A DNA stretch of 64,000 bases, from the NCBI RefSeq assembly GCF_000315015.1, contig NZ_BAEP01000064.1, forward strand, positions 26,462 to 90,461, read 5' to 3'. The notes beneath the pieces are model-generated. The model ran no database searches. It had not been told where the DNA came from and worked only from the letters and a program-made list of their open reading frames with translations. This stretch comes from Paraglaciecola mesophila KMM 241. GTDB taxonomy: Bacteria > Pseudomonadota > Gammaproteobacteria > Enterobacterales > Alteromonadaceae. A program made the translations under genes and the position numbers. The first letter of the stretch is position 1, and each line of letters opens with the position of its first letter. Shown one piece after another: positions 37,714 to 45,383 of the stretch.

Positions 37714-37765
37714 GAATTCAAAACCGACACTTTAAACCCAAAATTCAATTACCGAGTTAAACATT

Positions 37766-38365
37766 ATGCGTTTGTGCGACAAAGACATTCTAGCCCACCT
37801 TCAAGACGGTAAAATCACCATCACTCCAGAGCCTGATTATGCTGAAATAAGTGGCGTAACCGTCGACATTCGATTAGGTAACAAATTTCGTGTTTTTACT
37901 GAGCACCAAGCGCCTTTTATTGACTTAAGCGGCCCTAAGGCTCAGGTACAAGAAGCATTGAATACGGTGATGAGTGACGAAATCAGCGTCGGTCCCGACA
38001 AATCATTTTATTTACACCCAGGTGAGCTTGCTTTGGCGGTAACGCTTGAATCGGTGACTTTGCCTGGCAATATTGTTGGTTGGTTAGATGGTCGTTCGTC
38101 ACTGGCGCGGTTGGGGCTGATGGTACACGTAACGGCACATCGTATTGATCCCGGCTGGTCAGGTAACATCGTGCTAGAGTTTTTCAACAGCGGTAAATTG
38201 CCACTTGCGTTAAAGCCTGGCATGAAAATAGGTGCACTGAGCTTTGAAGTCATGTCTGACTTTGCAGAAAAACCGTATAACGCACGTGTTGATGCCAAAT
38301 ATAAAAATCAAGAAGGCGCCATTGCCAGCCGGATTAGCGGCGATGACAAAACAAGCAGTCAGTAA
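37766..38365 (+). CDS. dcd: dCTP deaminase
   Basis: A 199-residue trimeric enzyme of the dUTPase fold that converts dCTP to dUTP for thymidylate synthesis. Key segments: MRLCDKDI start, [34 protein letters not shown] with the catalytic Glu, and [35 protein letters not shown], the nucleotide-binding region. The ending GAIASRI is typical. Length is normal. It follows apbC in the same direction with a 130-base spacer containing a hairpin. Confidence 0.96.
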   Translation: MRLCDKDILAHLQDGKITITPEPDYAEISGVTVDIRLGNKFRVFTEHQAPFIDLSGPKAQVQEALNTVMSDEISVGPDKSFYLHPGELALAVTLESVTLPGNIVGWLDGRSSLARLGLMVHVTAHRIDPGWSGNIVLEFFNSGKLPLALKPGMKIGALSFEVMSDFAEKPYNARVDAKYKNQEGAIASRISGDDKTSSQ

Positions 38366-38422
38366 AGGTTTTTGTTGTTTAACATTGCATACGCCTATTA
38401 AATTGTATGCTTTTATCAAAAC

Positions 38423-38445
38423 GGTTGGCGAATGACGCGCCAACC
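38423..38445. terminator. Bidirectional terminator between dcd and AraC gene
   Basis: GGTTGGCG (38423-38430) pairs with CGCCAACC (38438-38445) and is flanked by AAAAC and ATTTTGC, serving the convergent dcd and AraC genes. Confidence 0.8.
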
Positions 38446-38464
38446 ATTTTGCTTTCATTTCATT

Positions 38465-39415
38465 CTACTGCTGTTCACCTAACGCTCGCACCGCACCAGG
38501 GCTAACGCCAAGTACCCGCTTGAACGCTTTTGAAAATGACGACTCATTTTCGTAGCCACAGGCAAGCGCCGCATGCAAGGTAGTCACGTTTTCATCCGCT
38601 AACATTCTGTAGGCCAGACCTAATCGCCATTGCGTAACGTACTCCATCGGGGCTTGTTGCAGCACAGATTTGAATAATTCGTTAAAACCCGCACGAGACA
38701 TAAAGCACTGCTGGGCGAGCATTTCCACCGTCCATTTTTTGTCAGGCTCGCTATGTATAGCAGCCATCGCGGCCCCCAGTTTTGGGTGGGCCGTGGCGGC
38801 AAGCACGCCATTGTCCGCTGGTAAATGTTCACGGAAAATTATGGCTAGGATCGCCTCGGCGATACGGCCCATAATAAGCGCAGAGCCTTTATTAGGCAGC
38901 TTTGATTCATCCAATAAGGCTGCGAGTAAGTAGTTTAACCCTGATGCACTGTTGGCGACTGTTTGGTGTTTTATGATAATGACGCTGGGTAGATGTGCTG
39001 TCACACTAGCAACGAGCGGGTGGTGATGACTGAAATAGCCACAGACTAATCCGGTAGCGCTAGGTTGAATACCGCTAGCGTAGTTCTGTGAAGCAGCGGC
39101 ATTGACCACGACCGAGGGCACCACGTCGTCACTTATGACGTGTTCGCTATCGCGGGGGAACAACACAATATCGCCCTGTACTAATTGGATAATCCTGTTC
39201 TGCTTTTGATCGCATTCGCCGTGTTTATCGTGTTGATATTTACTTTCACGTTCAGCACTAGGCAAGGTCAAATAACACCTGCCGTGGCTAACAACATGAA
39301 AGTTCATGTAGTGTGTACCCGAGGTGTTTATGGCCCAACTGCCACAGTACTGCCCGTTGTGGAAGACGTTTGCAGACACTTTAAAGGCCGTGAATAACTG
39401 ATTTAATACATCCAT
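38465..39415 (-). CDS. AraC-family regulator with cupin sensor domain
   Basis: A 316-residue regulator. The N-terminal cupin-type domain (about 1-170) has WAINTSGTHYMNFHVVSHGRCYLTL and VQGDIVLFPRDSEHVI, typical of the Cupin_6 group found in AraC activators. The C-terminal double helix-turn-helix (about 215-312) has WTVEMLAQQCFMSRAGFNELFKSV and LACGYENESSFSKAFKRVLGVSPGAVR. It should bind DNA and respond to a small molecule; no divergent metabolic gene gives a clue except the YHS-protein gene starting 114 bases away on the other strand, which may be its target. The 3' end converges with dcd. Confidence 0.9.
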   Translation of the reverse strand: MDVLNQLFTAFKVSANVFHNGQYCGSWAINTSGTHYMNFHVVSHGRCYLTLPSAERESKYQHDKHGECDQKQNRIIQLVQGDIVLFPRDSEHVISDDVVPSVVVNAAASQNYASGIQPSATGLVCGYFSHHHPLVASVTAHLPSVIIIKHQTVANSASGLNYLLAALLDESKLPNKGSALIMGRIAEAILAIIFREHLPADNGVLAATAHPKLGAAMAAIHSEPDKKWTVEMLAQQCFMSRAGFNELFKSVLQQAPMEYVTQWRLGLAYRMLADENVTTLHAALACGYENESSFSKAFKRVLGVSPGAVRALGEQQ

Positions 39416-39529
39416 AGACGTTGTGACATAACCTTTGGTTTTACGGACATAGTGGCAAGAAGCCTGCGCACTTAAACTTTTCCTCGTTGATTACTTCAAT
39501 CTCTGAATAACCAAACTGAGGACACGAAA

Positions 39530-39997
39530 ATGAAAAAACTATTTACCCTTAAATCACTGTTTACTGCTGTTGCCATTACGGTATCAAGCTTAAGTTTCGC
39601 CGGCGTTGATACCCAAACCGATAGCAACGACGTTATTTTAGCGGGCCATGACGCTGTCGCTTACTTTACGCAAAACAAACCTGTGGTAGGTAAAGCACAA
39701 TATACCGCAGTGCATAATGACGCTATCTATCGTTTCAGTAGTGAAGCCAATCGCGATGCATTTAACAGCAATCCGGAAAAATACGCCCCTGCATACGGTG
39801 GCTTCTGTGCGTTTGGCGCTACCTTTGGTAAAAAATTCGATATCGACGGTAAAGCATTCGAAATCGTTGACGGAAAGCTGTACGTCAACAAAAACCCCGA
39901 GGTATACAAAGCTTGGAAAAAAGACATTCCTAAGCATTTGATTGAAGCCAACGAACAATGGCCAAGCATTGAGTTCACGCCAGGTAACGAGCTTTAA
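39530..39997 (+). CDS. Secreted YHS-domain protein
   Basis: A 155-residue protein with a signal peptide (about 1-24, ending SLSFA) and one YHS-like domain: GHDAVAYFTQNKPVVGKAQYTAVHNDAIYRFSSEANRDAFNSNPEKYAPAYGGFCAFG in order, then a short C-terminal alpha region. Such periplasmic YHS proteins are small, common in Gram-negative marine bacteria and poorly understood; YHS domains elsewhere bind metals. Only one Cys remains in the mature part, so a classic Cys-rich metal site is not complete. The start has a GAGGACACG site. The divergent AraC gene may control it. Confidence 0.85.
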   Translation: MKKLFTLKSLFTAVAITVSSLSFAGVDTQTDSNDVILAGHDAVAYFTQNKPVVGKAQYTAVHNDAIYRFSSEANRDAFNSNPEKYAPAYGGFCAFGATFGKKFDIDGKAFEIVDGKLYVNKNPEVYKAWKKDIPKHLIEANEQWPSIEFTPGNEL

Positions 39998-40516
39998 TCT
40001 TATTGGCTAGTATGGGTTTTCGCTTCTAATGCCGCCACTAGCGGCGCACTTATTCGCTATGCCGTGATTAGCAAAGCATGGCTAGTGCGTCTTTGCTGTC
40101 AAAGAACTAAAAAGCGCATTACTAAAACATAACCCCACTCGTTGGGGTTTGTTCGTTACTTTGCCGGGTATCGTCACATCAGACCGGAGCGACATTAGTA
40201 TTCATTCACTTTGATTTGCTATAAAACTACAAAGAGTTGAGTGAAATAAAGAGTCATTGGAAGTCAGTATGAAGGTGAGCGCAGCAGGGGCGAGTAGAGA
40301 ATCTTCGTGCGGGGCAAGTCTTTGGTCGAGTTAAACAACGCACAAAGTCAGGCGCCAGAGATTGCCGAGCGGGTAGATCGTCAGAACACGCAGAATGGCA
40401 GATGAAAGTGACGGACAAAAAGAGTGAATAACGTGATAAAAAACACTCAAACCAATCGAATAAGCTGCAGTTTGAACAACAAATAAGCGAACGAACAAGG
40501 TAAAGCATATTTCTCA
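39998..40516. other. Long non-coding stretch before tRNA-Pro
   Basis: About 520 bases without a convincing gene. A terminator-like hairpin lies at 40131-40153. The rest is of mixed composition with no clear repeats. Frames open on the minus strand here run antisense through the tRNA and are not credible. Confidence 0.5.
40131..40153 (+). terminator. Hairpin terminator downstream of YHS gene
   Basis: AACCCCA (40131-40137) pairs with TGGGGTT (40143-40149) around a 5-base loop, followed by TGTT. It lies about 135 bases past the YHS gene stop. Confidence 0.65.
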
Positions 40517-40544
40517 TTGCAAAAACGCCAGATTTCCGTATTAT
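40517..40544 (+). promoter_or_regulatory. Sigma-70 promoter of tRNA-Pro
   Basis: TTGCAA (40517-40522), a 16-base spacer and TATTAT (40539-40544), followed by the GC-rich GCGCGTC before the tRNA. A GC-rich discriminator is usual at stringently controlled tRNA promoters. Confidence 0.65.
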
Positions 40545-40557
40545 GCGCGTCTTCGGT

Positions 40558-40634
40558 CGGTGTGTAGCGCAGCTTGGTAGCGCACTGTCATGGGGTGTCA
40601 GGGGTCGTAGGTTCAAATCCTATCACACCGACCA
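40558..40634 (+). tRNA. proL: tRNA-Pro (anticodon GGG)
   Basis: A 77-base cloverleaf with encoded CCA. The acceptor stem is CGGTGTG with CACACCG; the D arm is GCGCAGCTTGGTAGCGC; the anticodon arm CTGTC/GTCAG surrounds the loop ATGGGGT with anticodon GGG, and keeps the T-T mismatch I recall in E. coli proL; the T arm is GTAGG TTCAAAT CCTAT. It reads proline codons CCC/CCU. It has its own promoter and marks the left border of the repeat- and cassette-rich region. Confidence 0.97.
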
Positions 40635-40767
40635 ATTCAACTGCCCTCAAATTTCTGTACCAAGAATTCCTACTCTATCAAATATCTCTGAACCTACGAC
40701 ATGAGCGCGAAGCGATCACAGTCGTGTTCACAAAGTTGTCGGGAACAATTTTGAACGTGCGCAGGAA

Positions 40768-40898
40768 CTAACAAAGACAGCCATCTTTAGAATCGTATGA
40801 AAAACTATCCTGCATAGGGGAAAATACCCCTCAATGGGCGTTAAAGTTCTTTTGATCTGAGTGATTGGGGATTTTTACTGGAAAAATGAGCGTACCTA
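40768..40898 (+). repeat. Repeat copy A of the transposase-associated sequence
   Basis: A 131-base unit beginning CTAACAAAGACAGCC and containing TCTTTAGAATCGTAT, an AGGGG/CCCCT hairpin around AAAATA and TTTTGATCTGAGTGATTG. It is directly followed by the similar unit B at 40899 and is less like copy C, so it is an older or diverged tandem copy. The 130 bases between the tRNA and it hold no gene that I can see. Confidence 0.85.
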
Positions 40899-41111
40899 CT
40901 AACAAAGACAGCCATCTTTAGAATCGTATAAAAAACTATTCTGCTTAGGGGAAAATACCCGCTCAATAAGCGTCAAAGTACTTTTGATCTGAGTGATTGA
41001 GAATTATTACTGGAATATTGAGCATTGATGGAGAAAACGCAGCGAAAGGTCAATTTTCAGGCAGGGAAGTAGGCTACAATATATGAATGATATGCAATGT
41101 TCGAAATTGTT
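40899..41111 (+). repeat. Repeat copy B adjoining the transposase gene
   Basis: It begins with the same CTAACAAAGACAGCC unit as copy A and continues through the inverted motif GGTCAATTTTCAGG (41048-41061) up to the transposase stop. It matches copy C (from 43176) almost base for base, including the first 90 bases of the transposase coding end. It is the 3' non-coding flank of the element. Confidence 0.9.
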
Positions 41112-42156
41112 TCAGGCGCGCTTTAACAGAACTTTCGCTTTGGTCATTCCTCGCAGACGTTGATGATGGGTGTGGCGCTTGAACGCATTCATCATTTGCT
41201 CAGCACCTGCTGCATAGCAAAAGTGTTTCTCAAACTCAGTGGTCAAGGTTAGCCATTGAGCAGAGTCTAAGCCGAGTCGTTCTAAAATTGGGCTTTGAGT
41301 ATTGTCGATATGACCTGCCTTATCATCACGAATAGAGCGACCAGTGGTATCGACAAGCTCAATATAGTCTTTTAGTGAATACGCGATACCTTTGGGCATA
41401 TTTTCACGAGGGTTTCCCACAAAGGGTGTTAAAACGCTCGGTTGAGGTTGTTTGTTTTTAATGGCGTGAATTCGTTTTTTGATACTGGTGTGCTTGGATG
41501 TTTCTGGTGTTTTTTCCATTTTTGCACGAATGGGATTCAAGTCCACATAGGCCATACACGCTAAGACCGCACTTTCATCCAACAAAGCTTGAGATTTAAA
41601 CCTTCCTTCCCAGAAACGACCAGTGCAGCCGTCTTCTTTATTGGCTTCGCGAGCAATATGCTCATTTAAGTCACGCATAAACCAGCTTATGTCATACAAA
41701 CGTTGCCGATAGGTTTCAACGGTCTCATCGAAGGTGATTAGCTCTCCTTGGCTCAGCGTATCGCCATTCATGAATTTCTGAGTCAGCAATGTGCCTCTGT
41801 GCAGCTTGTGATAGCGCCTCAACACTTCATCGTTATCCCAATTATCAGCCAAGGCTTTATCCACACAAAGCACCACATGCGTGTGATTATTCATGACCGC
41901 ATAAGCACAAATGTCTATCGCAAATACTGTCGATAGAAACAATAAACGCTCTTCTACCCAGCCTCGGCGATGCTCGTAGCTCTGGCCAGAATGTTTATCT
42001 ACTCCGCATAAGAAAGACTGACGCACGCAGCGGGACACACAATGGTAATAGGGCGTATCGATTAAACTAATTTGGCTTTTTCGAGGTTGAGGCATAATCC
42101 ATCTACCTGGCAGAATGAAAAACAAACTAAGTGTAGTTCAGCCCTGAAAATTGACC
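41048..42156. mobile_element. REP-associated (IS200-like) transposase element bounded by an inverted motif
   Basis: GGTCAATTTTCAGG at 41048-41061 and its exact complement CCTGAAAATTGACC at 42143-42156 bracket the transposase gene. In REP-associated transposase systems such inverted motifs flank the gene and are found as solo or paired repeats elsewhere; copy C at 43325-43338 carries the motif too. The element outside the motif continues as copy B. Confidence 0.75.
41112..42095 (-). CDS. REP-associated/IS200-like Y1-type transposase
   Basis: A 327-residue protein of the TnpA_REP group. The start at ATG 42095 gives MPQPRKSQISLIDTPYYHCVSRCVRQSFLCG, the common N-terminus. The HUH metal site appears as AVMNNHTHVVL with His71 and His73. 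FWEGRFKSQALL and AYVDLNPIRAKM are the conserved downstream segments. The position where related proteins carry the nucleophilic Tyr (before WEGR, here RDLNEHIAREANK) lacks a Tyr, so activity is uncertain. The C-terminal extension (about 215-327) is basic. Such proteins process single-stranded REP hairpins. Neighbouring repeats share its 3' end. The frame is intact. Confidence 0.85.
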   Translation of the reverse strand: MPQPRKSQISLIDTPYYHCVSRCVRQSFLCGVDKHSGQSYEHRRGWVEERLLFLSTVFAIDICAYAVMNNHTHVVLCVDKALADNWDNDEVLRRYHKLHRGTLLTQKFMNGDTLSQGELITFDETVETYRQRLYDISWFMRDLNEHIAREANKEDGCTGRFWEGRFKSQALLDESAVLACMAYVDLNPIRAKMEKTPETSKHTSIKKRIHAIKNKQPQPSVLTPFVGNPRENMPKGIAYSLKDYIELVDTTGRSIRDDKAGHIDNTQSPILERLGLDSAQWLTLTTEFEKHFCYAAGAEQMMNAFKRHTHHQRLRGMTKAKVLLKRA

Positions 42157-42172
42157 ATTTTTAACATGGGTG

Positions 42173-42212
42173 TCTTTCTTTTTCTTTTTCTTTTTCTTTT
42201 CTTTTTTTTTTC
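42173..42212 (+). repeat. 40-base pure pyrimidine tract
   Basis: Every base from 42173 to 42212 is T or C, mostly TTTTTC units. It lies between the transposase element and the first cassette recombination site. It is prone to slippage and may form unusual structure. Confidence 0.95.
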
Positions 42213-42258
42213 GTATTAATAATTTAGGGTTTACAGAAACACCAAATGTTTGTCCTAA

Positions 42259-42347
42259 GTGCAACAAGAAAACATCATGGTGGGGATTTTACTGGCTGGC
42301 CTTCGGCCAAAAACACTCGTAAAATCCCCATATGTTAAGCGTTATAT
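42259..42347 (+). other. attC-like site 1
   Basis: R'' GTGCAAC (42259-42265) and R' GTTATAT (42341-42347) bracket a long imperfect hairpin: GGGGATTTTAC (42283-42293) complements GTAAAATCCCC near 42319-42329, with the inner GGCTGGCC TTCG GGCCAA. The outer arms AACATCATG and CATATGTT also pair. Recombination would cut after G42341. Confidence 0.7.
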
Positions 42348-42362
42348 TTCGAGTGAGGTTAA

Positions 42363-42647
42363 GTGAGACGATCAATAAAACGGAAGTTATTGCTCAATAC
42401 TGTATTTGTAATCGCTGCAATATTAGTAAGTATTTGGCCTCTCACTATGATATCCAATGGTGATATCTCATTCGATAGACATGGTGGCTCTGTAAGTTTT
42501 TTATTCGCATTAATATTTTTTGCACTCATTTGCTTTAAGAGTATTTTATTAATAGTAGTACGTCCTTTTGTTCGCCATAAACCTCGCCTTAAGGAGAGAT
42601 TATATAGCGATTGTTGGACACTTTTTTTAGGGCCGGTGCGTAGATGA
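42363..42647 (+). CDS. Cassette-borne small membrane protein
   Basis: A 94-residue protein from GTG 42363 behind GAGG. Two hydrophobic helices (about 9-28 and 44-66) lie in a very basic protein (RRSIKRK at the start, RPFVRHKPRLKERL after the second helix). I do not recognise a family, as is usual for cassette genes. The gene starts 22 bases after the recombination point and its stop is one base before the next R'' box, the tight fit normal for cassettes. Its base composition is more AT-rich than the neighbours. Confidence 0.65.
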   Translation: MRRSIKRKLLLNTVFVIAAILVSIWPLTMISNGDISFDRHGGSVSFLFALIFFALICFKSILLIVVRPFVRHKPRLKERLYSDCWTLFLGPVRR

Positions 42648-42648
42648 A

Positions 42649-42723
42649 ATATAACAAACCAAGTCAGCGGGAATTTTACTCGCTGAAAAACGCTCATAAA
42701 ATCCCCTGCTTGGGGCGTTAGCT
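42649..42723 (+). other. attC-like site 2
   Basis: R'' ATATAAC (42649-42655) and R' GTTAGCT (42717-42723). Outer arms ACCAAG and CTTGGGG pair; the inner arms CAGCGGGAATTTTACTC and CTCATAAAATCCCCTG pair with an extrahelical base, as in folded bottom-strand attC sites. Total 75 bases. Recombination would cut after G42717. Confidence 0.75.
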
Positions 42724-42738
42724 GTCAGTAGGTAAACC

Positions 42739-42966
42739 ATGACTCAAAAGTCTTTGCCAAGAAGAGCTCTAAAGTACGCCGTAATATCTTCTTCAATAAT
42801 TATGCTTTTGGTTCTGTATGCATTGCTAACTCGGGATGTGACTGGCTCAGCCTTGGAAGTAACTCTCCGTATAGTAGTAACAACTTTTGGTGTGTTTGGT
42901 GCAATGTGGTTGGTTTTTATTTTTTATCTATTCACAAACCCAGATGCTGATAAACCCAGAGAATAG
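42739..42966 (+). CDS. Cassette-borne small membrane protein
   Basis: A 75-residue protein with two hydrophobic helices (about 11-30 and 41-66), basic N-terminus (TQKSLPRRALKY) and short polar tail (TNPDADKPRE). The start ATG 42739 follows a GTAGG site and lies 21 bases after the cassette boundary. No family recognised. The gene ends 54 bases before the R'' box of its attC, which is truncated. Function unknown; small membrane proteins are frequent among cassette products. Confidence 0.65.
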   Translation: MTQKSLPRRALKYAVISSSIIMLLVLYALLTRDVTGSALEVTLRIVVTTFGVFGAMWLVFIFYLFTNPDADKPRE

Positions 42967-43020
42967 CAATTTTGATTAAAAGTGACTTTAAATGGCGATA
43001 CTCTCTTCGATTAAGAATGT

Positions 43021-43028
43021 CAGCTAAC
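43021..43028 (+). other. R'' box of a truncated attC site
   Basis: CAGCTAAC is the exact complement of the start of cassette 2 (GTTAGCTG at 42717-42724). No partner R' with paired arms follows before the IS110 remnant begins, so the site appears cut. Confidence 0.55.
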
Positions 43029-43049
43029 AAGAGACTATGGCGTCAATAG

Positions 43050-43172
<123 letters not shown>

Positions 43173-43175
43173 TTA

Positions 43176-43480
43176 CTAACATAGACAGCCATCTTTAGAA
43201 TCGTATAAAAAACTCTTCTGCTTAGGGGAAAATACCCGCTCAATAAGCGTCAAAGCACTTTTGATCTGAGTGATTGAGAATTATTACTGGAATATTGAGC
43301 ATTGACGGAGAAAACGCAGCGCAAGGTCAATTTTCAGGCAGGGGTGTAGGCTACAATATATGCATGATATGCAATATTCGAAATTGATTTAGGCGCGCTT
43401 TAGCAGCTCTTTCGCTTTCGTCATTCCTCACAGCCGTTGATGATGGGTGTGGCGCTTGAACGCATTCATCATTTGCTGTG
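43176..43480 (+). repeat. Repeat copy C with the decayed 3' end of the transposase
   Basis: 305 bases almost identical to 40899-41200, including the CTAACA-AGACAGCC start, the motif GGTCAATTTTCAGG (43325-43338) and the final 90 bases matching the transposase coding end. It stops abruptly within CATCATTTGCT. Confidence 0.92.
43391..43480 (-). pseudogene. Transposase C-terminal fragment with internal stop
   Basis: The minus-strand reading is QMMNAFKRHTHHQRL, a TGA stop, then GMTKAKELLKRA and TAA. The intact gene has Arg (CGA) where the TGA stands. The fragment is a dead 3' end carried in copy C. Confidence 0.85.
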
Positions 43481-43655
43481 TACCTAATTCGATTATTATG
43501 GCGCGTTTGTTGGCCACCCACATTTTAGTATCTCTACGTATAGGCTTTAGGCTAACCTGTCTCTTTATAACGTACGCATTAATGGCCGTTGTTTAATAAG
43601 CCATCGGCAGTGCTTCACTAAACGATTGATTAATTCACAGTAGGGCGTAAATGAT

Positions 43656-44003
43656 ATGAACGGTAACGTTATTAGATCTAATTCTGAATACGAAGAAGAG
43701 ACATTCACCTTCGATGAATTACAGGCGTTGTCTGGTGATATATTACTTGATTTTGGCGCGCCTTGGTGCGGCCATTGTCAGGCAGCACGACCAGCCATAG
43801 AAGAAGTCGTGGCTGAACACGCTGGGCTAAGGCATATAAAAATTTATGATGGAAAGGGCAAACCTTTGGGCCGTAAATTTAAGGTGAAATTGTGGCCGAC
43901 TTTAATACTGCTGCACGCAGGGAATGAAGTGGCTCGACTTGTTAGACCATTAACGCCTGATGAAGTACGCCAACTGGTATCGAAAATCGATTTAGGAGGG
44001 TAA
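43656..44003 (+). CDS. Thioredoxin-fold protein
   Basis: A 115-residue thioredoxin-like protein with an intact WCGHC redox site (Cys38 and Cys41) in LDFGAPWCGHCQAARPAI and the cis-Pro loop in KVKLWPTLILL. No signal peptide, so it should be cytoplasmic. GHC rather than GPC resembles protein disulfide isomerase-type sites and suggests a less reducing potential than thioredoxin 1. The GKGKPLGRKFKVKLWPT segment is common in small thioredoxins of this group. It is 48 bases upstream of a secreted DUF4932-like gene in the same direction and may share its transcript. Confidence 0.88.
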   Translation: MNGNVIRSNSEYEEETFTFDELQALSGDILLDFGAPWCGHCQAARPAIEEVVAEHAGLRHIKIYDGKGKPLGRKFKVKLWPTLILLHAGNEVARLVRPLTPDEVRQLVSKIDLGG

Positions 44004-44051
44004 TCCCCCCCCTAATGACATTCGTTACGCACTCTAGAGGAAGGTATTGGA

Positions 44052-45383
44052 TTGAAACACGCATTTTTTGCATTGGCTATTTTCACAGGTTTGAGAGCTC
44101 ATGCTGCTGAGCACTATATAGCTCTGGAAAAGCCAGAATTCGAATTGATCACCGACCGCTTTTTTAGTCAGGCGCTGAACTTCAACTCGTTAGCTGAAAC
44201 CAAAAACGTTAATTTGACCTATTGGGGCAGCATACCGCAAGCTGAAATTAGATATAACGCTAGTAGCTTACTTGTACGTGCTCAAGAAAATGAGTTGCAG
44301 CGAGTACATTTGCAGTTAGAGCAAAAAGTTAAAACCATTGTTTTCAACATGCAGACTCAGCCCGCCGATTACGATCAAGAATATATTCAAATGCATGAGG
44401 GTAAAGTTAGCATAGAGACACCAGAAGTGTATGAGCTTAATAATATCGTACTTGCTTTAGCTGATAAGTATCACCAAACACACTACAGAATGCATTCAAA
44501 AGGGCGGTATTACGCTGATGTATTAACATGGTTTTCGCCTTTTAAAAATCACCCAATTTTCCGTACGCTTAATGAGATCAATTATTACTCGTTAGTTGAA
44601 AATGGCCCAGCATATACCTTTGACGGGGATACAATAGCGCGTTCGGCTGTATACAAGGGTTTTAGGGCGGATGACGCTATCGAAGACAATAAGGCTTTGT
44701 TAGAGGATTTTGCGAGAAAGAGTGACTTTAGGAAGTTCTATCAACAACACCGTGGATATTATTCACAATTAAGTGAGGTATTCGAGCTAGGCGCTCAGCC
44801 AAAAACGATTTGGCAATGGCTAGAATCTCACTTTCCGGCGAGGTATCAAAGCTATCGAATCTTTTTTTCACCATTGGGGCCCGGCAATAATAGTTCTCGC
44901 ATGTTTGATGACAATGATTTCAAAGAATCAATTATGTTCGTCAGTGCGCCTAATCGCTATGAGAGTGAGCACGAAGCATCTTCTACTCAGTGGATGAAGT
45001 TCACACGTTCATTCTTTACCGAAATAGATCATACCTATGTTAATCCAATCTCCGATCAGTATATTGATGATATTAACGCTGCTTTTATAGATTTAGCGCC
45101 ATGGTACAAGGGCGGGGGGTACAATAAACCGTATTTAGTATTTAACGAGTACATGACATGGTCGATATTTTCTTTGTATGCGAGGGAACATTATTCGGCT
45201 GAGGATTACGCTTTTAGCAAAAGCTATATCGAACGCTTCATGGTCGAAAAAAGAGGGTTTTATAAGTTTAAAGGTTTCAACGAAGAACTTATTCGGCTGT
45301 ATATCAACAGACCCAACGACGATAAAATCACCGATCTATACCCCAAGATGATAAGTTGGATAAGAAATAACGTTGATCATTAA
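44052..45383 (+). CDS. Secreted protein, possibly DUF4932-type metallopeptidase
   Basis: A 443-residue protein with a short signal peptide (about 1-18, ending RAHA). The mature part is polar, with the segment FFTEIDHTYVNPISDQYIDDINAAF (Glu324, His327) and YLVFNEYMTWSIFSLY further on, which recall the active-site region of DUF4932, a predicted gluzincin-like peptidase family. The usual first His of an HExxH site is Thr here (TEIDH), so the metal site is uncertain. The start is TTG 44052 with AGAGGAAGG upstream. It should act in the periplasm. The family assignment is tentative. Confidence 0.6.
   Translation: MKHAFFALAIFTGLRAHAAEHYIALEKPEFELITDRFFSQALNFNSLAETKNVNLTYWGSIPQAEIRYNASSLLVRAQENELQRVHLQLEQKVKTIVFNMQTQPADYDQEYIQMHEGKVSIETPEVYELNNIVLALADKYHQTHYRMHSKGRYYADVLTWFSPFKNHPIFRTLNEINYYSLVENGPAYTFDGDTIARSAVYKGFRADDAIEDNKALLEDFARKSDFRKFYQQHRGYYSQLSEVFELGAQPKTIWQWLESHFPARYQSYRIFFSPLGPGNNSSRMFDDNDFKESIMFVSAPNRYESEHEASSTQWMKFTRSFFTEIDHTYVNPISDQYIDDINAAFIDLAPWYKGGGYNKPYLVFNEYMTWSIFSLYAREHYSAEDYAFSKSYIERFMVEKRGFYKFKGFNEELIRLYINRPNDDKITDLYPKMISWIRNNVDH

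Larger units (their letters stand above)
42259..43028 (+). mobile_element. Integrase-less integron cassette cluster (two cassettes)
   Basis: Two small genes in one direction are each preceded by an attC-like site. Cassette 1 runs 42342-42717: it starts TTATAT and its own R'' box at 42649 reads ATATAAC, the exact complement. Cassette 2 starts at 42718 as TTAGCTG and ends with CAGCTAAC at 43021-43028, again the exact complement, after which the site is lost. This start-to-end complementarity is the hallmark of integron gene cassettes. No integrase gene is in the window, so this is a CALIN-like array. Confidence 0.75.

Noticed and set aside
40254..40616. 120-codon minus-strand frame
   Set aside because: It lies antisense to the tRNA-Pro gene and its composition is not protein-like.
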